Below are positions 34,184-43,045 of a DNA stretch of 64,000 nt, piece by piece (within the stretch, counting starts at the first letter, position 1; every line of letters starts with the position of its first letter). Source of the stretch: an uncultured Dorea sp. (GTDB lineage: Bacteria > Bacillota > Clostridia > Lachnospirales > Lachnospiraceae); assembly GCA_910587575.1 (NCBI GenBank), contig CAJULU010000009.1, positions 13,801 through 77,800 on the forward strand, read 5' to 3'. Made by a program: the position numbers and the translations under genes. A model generated the notes under the pieces. That model searched no databases. It was given only the letters and a program-made list of their open reading frames with translations, and had not been told where the DNA came from.

Positions 34184-36754
34184 TTACTTCCTTTTTGAAT
34201 TCTCTTTGCCATCCTTATCCGGACTGATTCCCAGAATATCCCGCCAGAAGTTGAATCCACCGGAAGTCTCGGCTTCTTTCCAGCCAACGGCAACCGGCGC
34301 AGCCTCGGGAACCACGAACTGAATTCCCTTGTCAGTCTTCGTCACCTCCGGATAGACGATGGTTCCGGCCTTCTCCTCCCCGATATCTCCGGGATAGATA
34401 TAGGCCACCACAGGGTCATAGGCATTCTGCGTAATCCCCTTCGGATAGGCAATCGTTATGGTCATTCCTTCGGACGGGTCGATATCCGCCTTTGCCCGCC
34501 GCCATTCCGCCCCGCCCTTTTCCTTTCGCATCAGCGAAACGTCATAGGCATTCACATAGGTCTGCCGGATTCCCTTCTTCATCACTGCCTCGATCAGTCC
34601 CTTTTCAATCTCACTGGGAAAGTCAAAGTCCGGTTCCGACCGTAAACCGTCCGGCACATAAGAAATTCCGTTCTCAACGTCAATCCTGTATGCAAGACCT
34701 CCTCCGAACTTCAGTTCCGGCGGGGCAACCATAATCTTCACGTCATGAATCACGGCCGGAAGAACCGGAAGCGATTCCGGCAGCGCATAATTCCCTGCCG
34801 CCTCATCGGTTCCAAGTGAGTATCTGTCATTCTCATCCACCCACGCAAGCGTAATCTCCTGTTCATCGCCCGCAAGCCCGTTATGGGTTCCCGTGATCTT
34901 ATCCGCAGGAAAACTTGTGGTAAGCTTCTCACTTCTGGCATCCGCAGGCAGAAGCCCCTCCACGCCCAGTTCTCCGTACACATATACATTCCCATCCCTG
35001 GTATTCCCGGCAATCTCAAGATCTCCGGTATTCCATTCCAGCTGTATGGGGGCAATGGTCCATTCCTTCGCCACAGAGGTATTGCCGGCAAGCACATAAT
35101 TCCCCGTATAGCTTTCATCCAGGAAAAAATCTACCATAGCCGTGTAAGTTCCTGCATTGACCGCACTGTTCACTCCGCCCACACTCACCTTCAGCCCTTC
35201 CGGCATATCTGCACGGAACGTAAAGGACTGGACCGTACCGTCATATACAAATGACGTCTCACTTCTCTCTTCCCAGTTAATCCGGGAAAGATCAATCTCT
35301 TTAGGCGATACCTGAATGCCTACGGTACAGGTCACTTCTTTGCCGTCTTCTTTATAATACAGCGTAACCGATTCCTGGCCGACCTTCAGCTTTCCGTCCT
35401 TCACCCTGACCTGATCATCCGTCAGCGTCTTTGACGCCCCGGAACTGTAGGTAACACAGGCCTCCATCCCTTTCTTGCTGAACCGGTCTCCATAGGTATA
35501 CTGCGTCTTTTCGGGCGGCGTATTGAGCACGAGTCCGGTCAGTTCCCCGGCATCAAGTACCTCGAACGACTTGCTCACCTGGCTGGAACTATCTTCCGGG
35601 TCGGTGAACGTAACCGTATAGGTCCCTTTCTCAATAACCTCGGACGGCTGAATCTCCATCTCCCAGTCACTGCCCTCTGCCCGGGCAAATAACTGCCCAT
35701 GCACCACGGCCTGGGCGCTGGCCGACTGCATACTGTCCTGGACGTATTTCTTCACATATTCCGTATGATCCTCACCGGTTCCATACAGCAGCCCATCCGG
35801 AACAGAAAACATATCCGCCGTAATTCCGCTGAGTATATAAAATTCACCAGTACCGCCAAGCCAGCCGTTTCCAGGCAGGCTGTTCTCGCTGCCGATCTTA
35901 AGGATCCCATTATTCACCAGACTTCCCTCCAGGGTCAGAAGGTACTTTCCCGGAACCGTCAGCGTACCTCTGGCGGATATGGTCAAAGTCTTCCCATAAG
36001 GCACCAGCATACCTTCCCTGTTCAGAGTATAACTGCCATATACCTTTCCCTCAGCCCCGTCAAACAGGACACCGGAGACAAACCCGCTCTTTGCGGCGCT
36101 CACGTTTCCGGCATCAATCCATGCCGTACCATCATCGTCAGAAACCAGCGTACCGCCCTTTCCGATGGAAGACGCATGAATAACGCCGCTGTTGATCTCT
36201 ATGGTGCCGCAGCCGGCATTCCCTGTATCATTTCCCTGGTTGTCTCTAAGTGTACCGCCGATCCCTGCGCCTGCAGAGGTATCGCCGGTCCAGGCATCTA
36301 ACGTACCGTCTTTCTGCGCACTGATCTTAAGTGACGCCTCTTCGGGAACTGCAATTCCCGTATATCCATTGGACCGCAGCACGTTCGTTCCCTTAAGAGT
36401 CAGACTGACTTTTGCTTTTGGCGCTATGTAGAGAGGATTAAAACCTCTGTCCGACGCAGCCGTAATTCTGACTTCGTCAAAAATAATCTCATGCCGCTTA
36501 CCGCTCACCACTGTTACAACGTTACCCGTCTCTCTTCCATCCGAGGTAATAATATAGCTTCCGTCCTCAGGCCCGTCCTTTTCCTCACCGCCGTTCTGGC
36601 GATAGCCATCCACACTGATCTCAATGTCACCTTTCGACAGATCCAGATGAACATCATCCGATGCATATACTGTCTGTCCGCCCCACAGGACGAACATAAC
36701 AGCCACGGCGCCGATCAGATTCCTTCCCGTCTCCATTCGCTTTCTATTCATCAT
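34184..36754 (-). CDS. Large secreted surface protein with Ig-like and repeat domains
   Basis: Protein of 856 residues. ATG 36754 follows AAAGGATGGG and leads into a signal peptide (basic start, then NLIGAVAVMFVLWGGQTVYASDD). Residues ~30-330 look like a right-handed beta-helix or adhesin-type region (GTNVLRSNGYTGIAVPEEASLKISAQ, GTIEINSGVIHASSIGKGG). Then come Ig-like bacterial domains (PPEKTQYTYGDRFSKKGMEACVTYSSG is a typical Big_3-like pattern) and MBG-like repeats. The C terminus ends in a short charged tail with no LPXTG and no membrane helix, so attachment to the wall is unclear. Possibly an adhesin; the unusual point is its tight coupling to jetA. Confidence 0.78.
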   Translation of the reverse strand: MMNRKRMETGRNLIGAVAVMFVLWGGQTVYASDDVHLDLSKGDIEISVDGYRQNGGEEKDGPEDGSYIITSDGRETGNVVTVVSGKRHEIIFDEVRITAASDRGFNPLYIAPKAKVSLTLKGTNVLRSNGYTGIAVPEEASLKISAQKDGTLDAWTGDTSAGAGIGGTLRDNQGNDTGNAGCGTIEINSGVIHASSIGKGGTLVSDDDGTAWIDAGNVSAAKSGFVSGVLFDGAEGKVYGSYTLNREGMLVPYGKTLTISARGTLTVPGKYLLTLEGSLVNNGILKIGSENSLPGNGWLGGTGEFYILSGITADMFSVPDGLLYGTGEDHTEYVKKYVQDSMQSASAQAVVHGQLFARAEGSDWEMEIQPSEVIEKGTYTVTFTDPEDSSSQVSKSFEVLDAGELTGLVLNTPPEKTQYTYGDRFSKKGMEACVTYSSGASKTLTDDQVRVKDGKLKVGQESVTLYYKEDGKEVTCTVGIQVSPKEIDLSRINWEERSETSFVYDGTVQSFTFRADMPEGLKVSVGGVNSAVNAGTYTAMVDFFLDESYTGNYVLAGNTSVAKEWTIAPIQLEWNTGDLEIAGNTRDGNVYVYGELGVEGLLPADARSEKLTTSFPADKITGTHNGLAGDEQEITLAWVDENDRYSLGTDEAAGNYALPESLPVLPAVIHDVKIMVAPPELKFGGGLAYRIDVENGISYVPDGLRSEPDFDFPSEIEKGLIEAVMKKGIRQTYVNAYDVSLMRKEKGGAEWRRAKADIDPSEGMTITIAYPKGITQNAYDPVVAYIYPGDIGEEKAGTIVYPEVTKTDKGIQFVVPEAAPVAVGWKEAETSGGFNFWRDILGISPDKDGKENSKRK

Positions 36755-36875
36755 ATACCCATCCTTTTTTCTTTCTTCATTTGACGTGATTAGTATAACA
36801 TACCCCCTCAGCATTTTCCAGAACAACCGCCGAAACCAGGTATGAAAATTTCTCCCATTCAATCCGCCGGAATTC

Positions 36876-36904
36876 TTGAATTTTATGTCGAAAATTGTTA
36901 TGAT
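36876..36904 (+). promoter_or_regulatory. Promoter of the Gln/Ala-repeat protein gene
   Basis: TTGAAT (36876-36881), 17-base spacer, TATGAT (36899-36904), with the GGAGGG ribosome binding site and GTG start about 55 bases downstream. Confidence 0.65.
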
Positions 36905-36958
36905 AGAAAAGCAGGATGTTCAAAGAGTATTCACAACACACAAAAGGAGGGAGTATTT

Positions 36959-38065
36959 GTGTATCATGAACAGAATATCGCCAAGGAGGAAACCAGAGAG
37001 GACAGCACCGGGACATCTGCCGGGGAGGGCAAAGGGGTAATGAATGAGAATAAGATTGTTCCTATTGTTAATAAAGCGAATCCTGCAGATTCCGGGGACA
37101 CGGAAGCCACGGCAGGCATAGCCGCACAGATGGTTGCGCAGCATGCCGCCATACCTGCGGCTCTGGCCGTGGGGCAGTCTGCGGCACAGGCTATCGGGCA
37201 GGCAGCAGCACAGCCGGTAATACAGGCAGCCGGACAGTCTGCGGCACAGGCCATCGGGCAGGCAGCAGCACAGCCGGTAATACAGGCAGCCGGACAGTCT
37301 GCGGCACAGGTACAGATGGCGCTTATGGCAGGCAGCCAGGCCATCGGGCAGTCTGCGGCACAGGTTGTCAGCCTGCAGGCAGTACAGCCGGCCGCCCAGG
37401 TTATGGGACAGCCGGTTGTCCAGGCTGCCGGCCAGTCCGCAGCACAACCGGTAGTACAGGTTGTCAGTCAGCCCGCAGAACAGCCGGTAGTACAGGTTGT
37501 CAGCCAGCCCGCAGAACAGACTGCTTCTGATCATCCGGCTCCAGACACAGGCAGCCAGGAAGCGGATACGGGTTCGGCAGCAGGCGCCGCAGACCGCCGG
37601 GCGGACAGCGATTCAGATAATGGCCATGCAGATCTCACAGAAGAAGAACCTTCCAGGCGAAGCAGAAAGCGGCGTTCTTTCCGTTTTGAACCCGAGGAGG
37701 ATGATTTCGATTTTGATGAGGACGAACGCCCGAAGAAGCGTTTCTTCCGCTTTCGTTCTGCCAGCGACGAGGAATCCAGAGACAAGATGATCCTGTCCCG
37801 GATCAAGGACGAAGATCTGATGGAGTACCTTGCACTGGAACAGCGCAGACTGGAATTTCTGCAGCAGGCAAAGGAGGCGAAGGAAAAGCGGATTCTGATT
37901 GCATTCCAGCTTTTGATTTCACTTGCCGCCATTGTAGGGATTACATACTTATTGCAGGACAATCCCACAATTCTTATCAGTATTCTGTATATTGTAGGGA
38001 TTATCGCCGCTCTTAACGTATGGAGAAACCCACATGACAAGGGATGGGGAAAAAGGAAAAAATAA
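36959..38065 (+). CDS. Gln/Ala-rich repeat membrane protein
   Basis: Protein of 368 residues. GTG 36959 is chosen since AGGAGGG lies 7 bases upstream. Residues ~60-185 are low-complexity repeats built from Ala, Gln, Gly, Val and Pro (SAAQAIGQAAAQPVIQAAGQ twice, EQPVVQVVSQPA twice). Then an acidic/basic stretch (FEPEEDDFDFDEDERPKKRFFRF), a charged coiled-coil segment (DLMEYLALEQRRLEFLQQAKEAKEKR) and two C-terminal membrane helices (IAFQLLISLAAIVGITYLL and ILISILYIVGIIAALNVW) ending in a basic tail. No signal peptide, so the long N-terminal part is probably cytoplasmic. Family unknown. Confidence 0.72.
   Translation: MYHEQNIAKEETREDSTGTSAGEGKGVMNENKIVPIVNKANPADSGDTEATAGIAAQMVAQHAAIPAALAVGQSAAQAIGQAAAQPVIQAAGQSAAQAIGQAAAQPVIQAAGQSAAQVQMALMAGSQAIGQSAAQVVSLQAVQPAAQVMGQPVVQAAGQSAAQPVVQVVSQPAEQPVVQVVSQPAEQTASDHPAPDTGSQEADTGSAAGAADRRADSDSDNGHADLTEEEPSRRSRKRRSFRFEPEEDDFDFDEDERPKKRFFRFRSASDEESRDKMILSRIKDEDLMEYLALEQRRLEFLQQAKEAKEKRILIAFQLLISLAAIVGITYLLQDNPTILISILYIVGIIAALNVWRNPHDKGWGKRKK
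37178..37310 (+). repeat. 60-bp tandem repeat inside the Gln/Ala-rich gene
   Basis: Two copies of a 60-bp unit (37178-37237 and 37238-37297) differ at one base (GGCTATC versus GGCCATC), followed by a 13-base start of a third. Each unit encodes 20 residues. Near identity at the DNA level implies recent duplication or slippage. A 36-bp pair at 37448-37519 lies further along. Confidence 0.85.
37448..37519 (+). repeat. 36-bp tandem repeat inside the Gln/Ala-rich gene
   Basis: Two copies (37448-37483 and 37484-37519) differ at one base (GTCAGTCAG versus GTCAGCCAG). Each encodes 12 residues of the Pro/Val/Gln type. Confidence 0.8.
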
Positions 38066-38076
38066 CGCAGCATCTT

Positions 38077-38104
38077 TAAGCCCGCCGGCTGGCGGGCTTA
38101 TTTT
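38077..38104 (+). terminator. Terminator of the Gln/Ala-rich gene
   Basis: TAAGCCCGCC (38077-38086) pairs perfectly with GGCGGGCTTA (38091-38100) around a 4-base loop and is followed by TTTT. Confidence 0.88.
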
Positions 38105-38176
38105 CCGCCCCGGCGTCAGAGTATGCAAAATTACTGTCAGAGGCAGCTTTGGCGTTCATTCCTGCAGGCAGCCCCG

Positions 38177-38704
38177 CTACACCATCATCCCTGCCAGTAC
38201 CACACTCGCAATAAGGCCCGCCAGGGTAGATAGCAGGGCGCCCGTCAGAGTATATCGTGTCTTTGTCACTTTTGCCGTCATAAAATAGACGCTCATCGTA
38301 TAAAATATCGTCTCTGTACAGGACATACTGACAGATCCGATCAGCCCTATGTAGGAATCCGTTCCATATTCTTTAAACAGATCCAGCAGCAGTCCCGTTG
38401 CGGCAGACGAAGAAAACATCTTAACTACCGTAAGAGGCACCAGTTCTCCCGGGAACCCAATAGAACCCGTAAATTTCCCAATGATTTCCGAAATAAAATC
38501 CAGGAACCCCGAAGCTCTCAGGATACCGACTGCCACCATCAGTCCTACCAGTGTCGGCATAATCTTAATTACCGTGAAAAAACCGCTTCTGGCGCCTTTG
38601 ATAAAGGTATCGTATACATTTACCTCCATCAGAATGCCATAGCTGATAATCCCGAAAATGACCAACGGCACAATAAAATCTGTCATGAACAATAATAATT
38701 TCAC
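38177..38704 (-). CDS. spmB: SpmB-like nucleoside-recognition (Gate) membrane protein
   Basis: Membrane protein of 175 residues with the SpmB/nucleoside-recognition pattern: FIVPLVIFGIISYGILMEVNVYDTFIKGARSGFFTVIKIMPTLVG, then GFPGELVPLTVVKMFSSSAATGLLLDLFKEYGTDSYIG. In B. subtilis SpmA and SpmB act together in dehydrating the spore core. Here no spmA gene is next to it, although spmA and spmB normally sit together; it may be elsewhere. About five helices. Confidence 0.87.
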   Translation of the reverse strand: MKLLLFMTDFIVPLVIFGIISYGILMEVNVYDTFIKGARSGFFTVIKIMPTLVGLMVAVGILRASGFLDFISEIIGKFTGSIGFPGELVPLTVVKMFSSSAATGLLLDLFKEYGTDSYIGLIGSVSMSCTETIFYTMSVYFMTAKVTKTRYTLTGALLSTLAGLIASVVLAGMMV

Positions 38705-38786
38705 ACGAACTCCCCGTTTTCATATGAAGCTTATTCTTATTGTATGTTGAATCTGTTGAATTATTATTATTTTCCCTTTTTTACCA

Positions 38787-38826
38787 TATAAAAAGCCGCC
38801 AGAAAATACAATATTTTCTGGCAGCT
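38787..38826 (-). terminator. Terminator of proS
   Basis: On the minus strand a 15-bp stem (38826-38812 with 38808-38794, one G-U pair, loop of 3) is followed by TTTTTATATGG. It follows the proS stop by ~40 bases. Confidence 0.88.
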
Positions 38827-38867
38827 CCTGTTCATCTCTATATTATTGAAATTATCCGGATCATCGA

Positions 38868-40307
38868 CTAGTATGACTTGCCCCAGTATGCCATGTGTTT
38901 CGCCAGTTTTCCACACCAGATACATTTGTCCGAAATCATGTCCTCATCCTCAATCAGACATCTGGTCGCCGCTCCGCCGGTCACATACTTCACTTCGCCT
39001 TCACACTCCGGATCACCGCACCAGCAGGCTTTCACAAACCCGCGGTTCTTCTTGAACTTCTCGGTCATCTCGTCCATCGTAACCGCTGTATCAATATGAC
39101 CCTGAAGGAATTCGTTCGCCCTGTCATACATATCCTGCTGCATCGTCTCTAAAATATCACGAAGCTTTCCTGCAATCTCGTCCATGGAAACCACAATCTT
39201 CTCACGGGTATCACGGCGTACCACAATCACCTGGTTCTTCTCAAGATCCTTCGGCCCGATCTCGATACGGGTCGGAATTCCTAACATCTCCTGCTCGGAG
39301 AACTTCCATCCCGGGCTCTTCTCGGAATCATCAATCTTCACCCTGTATCCGGCCTTCTTCAGTTCAGCCAGAAGAGCATGGGCCTTGTCAAGAACACCCT
39401 CTTTGTGCTGTGCAATCGGAATTACCCGGCACTCTACCGGCGCCACGTGCGGCGGCAGTACCAGCCCGTCGTCATCGCCGTGAACCATGATCAGAGCGCC
39501 GATACTTCTGGTAGACCATCCCCAGGAAGTCTCATATACACTCTGCAGCTCATTATTCTTATCTACATATTTAATATCAAATGCATCCGGAAAACCGCTT
39601 CCGAAGAAATGGCTGGTGGCAGACTGCAGCGCCTTGCCGTCATGCATCAGAGCTTCAATGGTATAAGTGTCCTGCGCTCCCGCAAACTTCTCGTGCTCTG
39701 CCTTTCTTCCCGATACAAACGGAATCGCCAGCGTCTCTTTGTAACAGTCTTCATATACATGGAGCATCTGAATGGTACGCTCCTCCGCCTCTTTATACGT
39801 CGCATGGATGGTATGGCCTTCCTGCCACAGGAACTCTCTGGAACGCAGGAACGGCCTGGTGGTCTTCTCCCACCGAAGCACGGAATTCCACTGATTCCAC
39901 ACCTTCGGAAGATCCCTGTAAGATTTTACCGTTCTTGCCCACAGGTCACAGAACAGAGTCTCTGACGTCGGACGGATACACAGTCTCTCCTGGAGTCTTT
40001 CCATACCGCCATGGGTCACCCATGCAACCTCCGGTGCAAATCCATCTACATGGTCTGCCTCTTTCTCCAGAAGTGACTCCGGGATCAGAAGCGGAAGAGA
40101 TACGTTCTCCACTCCGGTCTCCTTGAATCTTCTGTCAAGATCTGCCTGAATCAGTTCCCAGATCGCATATCCGTTAGGAAGATAGTTCAGGCATCCCTTC
40201 ACGCTCGAATAATCACATAACTCTGCCTCACGTACCACGTCCGTATACCATTGTGCGAAATTCTCATCCCGGGACGTGATATTTTTTACCAGTTTTTCCT
40301 TTGCCAT
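38868..40307 (-). CDS. proS: Prolyl-tRNA synthetase (short, archaeal/eukaryal-type)
   Basis: Class II aminoacyl-tRNA synthetase of 479 residues: FAQWYTDVVREAELCDYSSVKGCLNYLPNGYAIWE near the start, motif 2 around RWEKTTRPFLRSREFLWQEGHTIH, and the anticodon-binding domain followed by a C-terminal extension with cysteines (ACWCGDPECEG, DKCIWCG) ending in Tyr. It lacks the editing insertion of the E. coli type, placing it in the ProS type 3 group found in many Clostridia. ATG 40307 follows AAGGAG. Controlled by the T-box upstream. Confidence 0.95.
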   Translation of the reverse strand: MAKEKLVKNITSRDENFAQWYTDVVREAELCDYSSVKGCLNYLPNGYAIWELIQADLDRRFKETGVENVSLPLLIPESLLEKEADHVDGFAPEVAWVTHGGMERLQERLCIRPTSETLFCDLWARTVKSYRDLPKVWNQWNSVLRWEKTTRPFLRSREFLWQEGHTIHATYKEAEERTIQMLHVYEDCYKETLAIPFVSGRKAEHEKFAGAQDTYTIEALMHDGKALQSATSHFFGSGFPDAFDIKYVDKNNELQSVYETSWGWSTRSIGALIMVHGDDDGLVLPPHVAPVECRVIPIAQHKEGVLDKAHALLAELKKAGYRVKIDDSEKSPGWKFSEQEMLGIPTRIEIGPKDLEKNQVIVVRRDTREKIVVSMDEIAGKLRDILETMQQDMYDRANEFLQGHIDTAVTMDEMTEKFKKNRGFVKACWCGDPECEGEVKYVTGGAATRCLIEDEDMISDKCIWCGKLAKHMAYWGKSY

Positions 40308-40435
40308 GTTTCTCTTCTCCTTTTCTTTTCCTGCAGGACCCTTGCCCCACGATATTGCCGGCTCTCCCTGTTTCCTGGTATAAACTGCCGGAAGTGCCTT
40401 CGCCTGTCGGAAGCCTCCCCGGTCACGGTCATCTT

Positions 40436-40731
40436 TACAATAAAAAAACACCGGACCTTCGACTCCCATCATAATAAAAGGGACCGAAAAGCTCGGCGGT
40501 ACCACCCTAGTTAACTGCGACCCTTTCGCAGTTCTCTCTTCATCGCCATTAACGCTGACGTCACGCTGCATTTTCACACAGCGGCTCCAAGGTAGGTTCA
40601 TTATGTGCCAATCCAAGAATCTTCCAGCCTCCGGATTCTCTCTCTGTGGGACGCACGTTCATAATTACTATTCCTCTTCACAGCCAGAACCCGCCTCTGC
40701 AACCATCATTGCCAGCGGGATTTTTAATTTG
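40436..40731 (-). promoter_or_regulatory. Proline-specific T-box leader of proS
   Basis: The minus strand contains the T-box sequence AGGGTGGTACCGCC (about 40518-40505) and a stem I with AGTA opposite GAACCTACC. The specifier triplet CCT (40596-40594) is a proline codon, matching the gene served. Downstream, a terminator stem from ACCGCCGAGC...GGTCCC with GGGAGTCGAAGG...CGGT ends in a run of eight T near 40445. Uncharged tRNA-Pro should prevent termination. Confidence 0.88.
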
Positions 40732-40737
40732 AATGTT

Positions 40738-40766
40738 ATTCTAATGGATGGCAGAAGATTTGTCAA
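40738..40766 (-). promoter_or_regulatory. Promoter of the proS T-box transcript
   Basis: On the minus strand a perfect TTGACA (40766-40761), 17-base spacer and TAGAAT (40743-40738). Confidence 0.82.
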
Positions 40767-40786
40767 GGGGGAAAATTTTTTCTTCC

Positions 40787-41758
40787 CTATCTCAGCAGGA
40801 TATACACGAAAAACACCAGATACGCCAGCAGGAACATCAACCCTTCATTCCTCTGAATCTCCCGCTTACTCAGCGCCGCCACATATACAAGTAGGCTTGC
40901 CCCGATCAGGATTACCGTATCATACACCGCCGTAACGTCCATCACGATCGGAGTTATCGTTGCAGAAGCCCCCAGAATCAGAAGAATATTAAAAATATTC
41001 GAACCAACCACATTGCCCACCGCAAGATCATTCTCCCCTTTGCCGGCCGCCACCACAGACGTAACCAGCTCCGGCAGCGATGTTCCAAGAGCCACGATGG
41101 TCAGCCCGATAAACGTCTGGCTCAGTCCGAACCGCTGCGCAATCACACTTGCGCTGTCCACTACCAGATTCCCGCCCAGAACGATCCCAGCCAGGCCGCA
41201 TCCAATATACAGAGCACTCTTGAACGGACTTAACACCTTATATTCTTCCTCATCGTCTGTCTCCTGGCGGTTCCTTGCCGCAAGCGCATCCTTCACCGTT
41301 GCATAGAGGAAAATAAGGAACAGCACCAGAAACAGGATTCCGCCCCATCTTCCAAGAACGAACTTCCCCCCGCCGCTTAAAACTTTCATAACAGAAAAAT
41401 CAGAATTCAGCAGGAGCAGGATTACCGTAATAAATATGGAGAAAGGAAATTCTTTCTTTAGCAACGACCATTTTGCCTGAACCGGGTTCACCAGCGCACA
41501 GCACCCCAGAACCACCAGCAGATTAAAAATATTAGATCCAAGCACATTACTCACCGCAAGGTCATTATCCCCCCGCATGGCCGCCGTAACACTCACCGAA
41601 AATTCAGGCATACTGGTCCCAAACGCCACCACCGTAAGTCCGATCACAATCGTCGGCACCTTCAGAAGCCGCGCCACGCTGGAACTTCCGTCTACAAAAT
41701 AATCCGCCCCCTTAATCAATAACACAAACCCTATGATCAACAGTATATAATCCATCAT
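40787..41758 (-). CDS. Ca2+/Na+ exchanger (CaCA family, YrbG-like)
   Basis: Membrane antiporter of 323 residues with the two inverted alpha repeats of the family: [40 protein letters not shown] in the first half and [40 protein letters not shown] in the second. The Glu in each GTSxPE motif is an ion ligand. About 10 helices. Expected to move Ca2+ out in exchange for Na+ or H+. Sits alone between proS and a divergent pseudouridine synthase gene. Confidence 0.93.
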   Translation of the reverse strand: MMDYILLIIGFVLLIKGADYFVDGSSSVARLLKVPTIVIGLTVVAFGTSMPEFSVSVTAAMRGDNDLAVSNVLGSNIFNLLVVLGCCALVNPVQAKWSLLKKEFPFSIFITVILLLLNSDFSVMKVLSGGGKFVLGRWGGILFLVLFLIFLYATVKDALAARNRQETDDEEEYKVLSPFKSALYIGCGLAGIVLGGNLVVDSASVIAQRFGLSQTFIGLTIVALGTSLPELVTSVVAAGKGENDLAVGNVVGSNIFNILLILGASATITPIVMDVTAVYDTVILIGASLLVYVAALSKREIQRNEGLMFLLAYLVFFVYILLR

Positions 41759-41866
41759 AATCCTTCCCCATCCCTTAAATTACCGGTCAATTATTATTTG
41801 CATATTTTCCCGTACTATGTTTAAATGATAAGAGCAGATTCAATGAAAGTCAAGGAGAATTCACAG

Positions 41867-42556
41867 ATGATTACGAATGCATTAGAAATCTTATACGAAG
41901 ACCCCCACATTCTGGTATGCGTTAAACCCTGCGGCATCGCCACCCAGAGCCGGACCCTCGGAAGGCCCGACATGGTGAGCCTCTTAAAGAACCACATCCA
42001 CAAGACCTCCCGCACCAAAGGAGAACCCTACCTTGCAGTCATTCACCGCTTAGACCAGCCTGTAACCGGTATTCTGGTCTTCGCCAAGACCCCCTTCGCA
42101 GCCCGTGAGCTGAACCGCCAGCTCACCAGCCAGGGCTTCGGGAAATACTACCGCGCCCTCGTAGAAGGCTGCCCCGCCACACCCGAAGGCACGCTGGAGC
42201 ACCATCTGGCCAAAGACCCCCGCACCAACCTCTCCCGTGTCTGCCGCCCCGGCGCCCGCGGCGCAAAACCCGCCCGCCTCCGCTATCAGACCGTCCCACC
42301 CTCACAACGTTACTTCTCCGGCGAATACACGGCTCTGCCAGGCGTAACGGAACTGGAAATCCGGCTGGACACCGGACGCCATCACCAGATCCGCGTACAG
42401 CTCGCCCACATCGGCTGCCCCATCATCGGCGATACCAAATACAATCCCAGCCACACCGCCTCCCCCCTCTGGCGGAACATCTGCCTCTGCGCCTGCCGCC
42501 TGGACTTCTACCACCCAAGAACCCACAAGCTCCTCCACTTCCAACTGTGCGACTGA
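41867..42556 (+). CDS. RluA-family pseudouridine synthase
   Basis: RNA-modifying enzyme of 229 residues: catalytic HRLDQPVTGILVFAKT with the active Asp, and RHHQIRVQLAHIGCPIIGDTKY near the end. It lacks an N-terminal S4 domain. ATG 41867 follows AAGGAG at 9 bases; the frame also starts at 41825 without a good site. Codons are notably C-rich compared with its neighbours. Exact RNA target unknown. Confidence 0.9.
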   Translation: MITNALEILYEDPHILVCVKPCGIATQSRTLGRPDMVSLLKNHIHKTSRTKGEPYLAVIHRLDQPVTGILVFAKTPFAARELNRQLTSQGFGKYYRALVEGCPATPEGTLEHHLAKDPRTNLSRVCRPGARGAKPARLRYQTVPPSQRYFSGEYTALPGVTELEIRLDTGRHHQIRVQLAHIGCPIIGDTKYNPSHTASPLWRNICLCACRLDFYHPRTHKLLHFQLCD

Positions 42557-42635
42557 CCCCGCAGGCCGCAGGCGGTCCGGGGCAGTCCTGGCTGCCCCGG
42601 AACAGGTTTCATCCCCAAAGACGGATAATCCCACA

Positions 42636-42663
42636 GAAAAAGAGGGCCCCTTACTCGCCCTCT
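42636..42663 (-). terminator. Terminator of spoVG
   Basis: On the minus strand AGAGGGC (42663-42657) pairs with GCCCTCT (42647-42641), followed by TTTTT. It begins within the last codons of spoVG. Confidence 0.82.
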
Positions 42664-42920
42664 TCCTCCAATGCCTCTTCGTATTTCTCAAGGATAATAC
42701 TCTGTATGCGCTCTCTTGTCCCAGAATTGATCGGATGTGCAATATCTCGATACTCTCCGTCCAATGCTTTCTTGCTTGGCATAGCGATAAAGAGTCCTTT
42801 CTCACCCTCGATGACTTTAATATCATGTACCACAAACTCTTCGTCCATCGTAATGGACACAACTGCCTTGAGTTTGCCCTCCTTTGCCACCTTTCTCACG
42901 CGTACATCTGTAATCTGCAT
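42651..42920 (-). CDS. spoVG: SpoVG, RNA/DNA-binding sporulation regulator
   Basis: Protein of 89 residues matching SpoVG throughout: [39 protein letters not shown], then [10 protein letters not shown] and [15 protein letters not shown]. SpoVG binds nucleic acid and affects asymmetric division, capsule and cell-wall genes in Firmicutes. It sits alone, without purR/yabJ. The C-terminal tail is acidic (EALEEEGE). Confidence 0.96.
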   Translation of the reverse strand: MQITDVRVRKVAKEGKLKAVVSITMDEEFVVHDIKVIEGEKGLFIAMPSKKALDGEYRDIAHPINSGTRERIQSIILEKYEEALEEEGE

Positions 42921-43045
42921 CTCCCTACTTGCCCCTTTCTTCCTTGAAGAACCGGCTGAAAAATAACACCATCCTAATTCTGATTCACCCCATCGCCGCC
43001 TGTTTCCGAATGTGCCTGCACACCAGCCGTTTCCTTACTTATGCA

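Noticed and set aside
34184..34260. LPXTG sorting signal at the end of the surface protein
   Set aside because: The C terminus is a short charged tail without LPXTG or a hydrophobic helix.
37178..37519. Possible CRISPR-like repeats
   Set aside because: Repeats are directly adjacent without spacers and keep the reading frame of a low-complexity protein.
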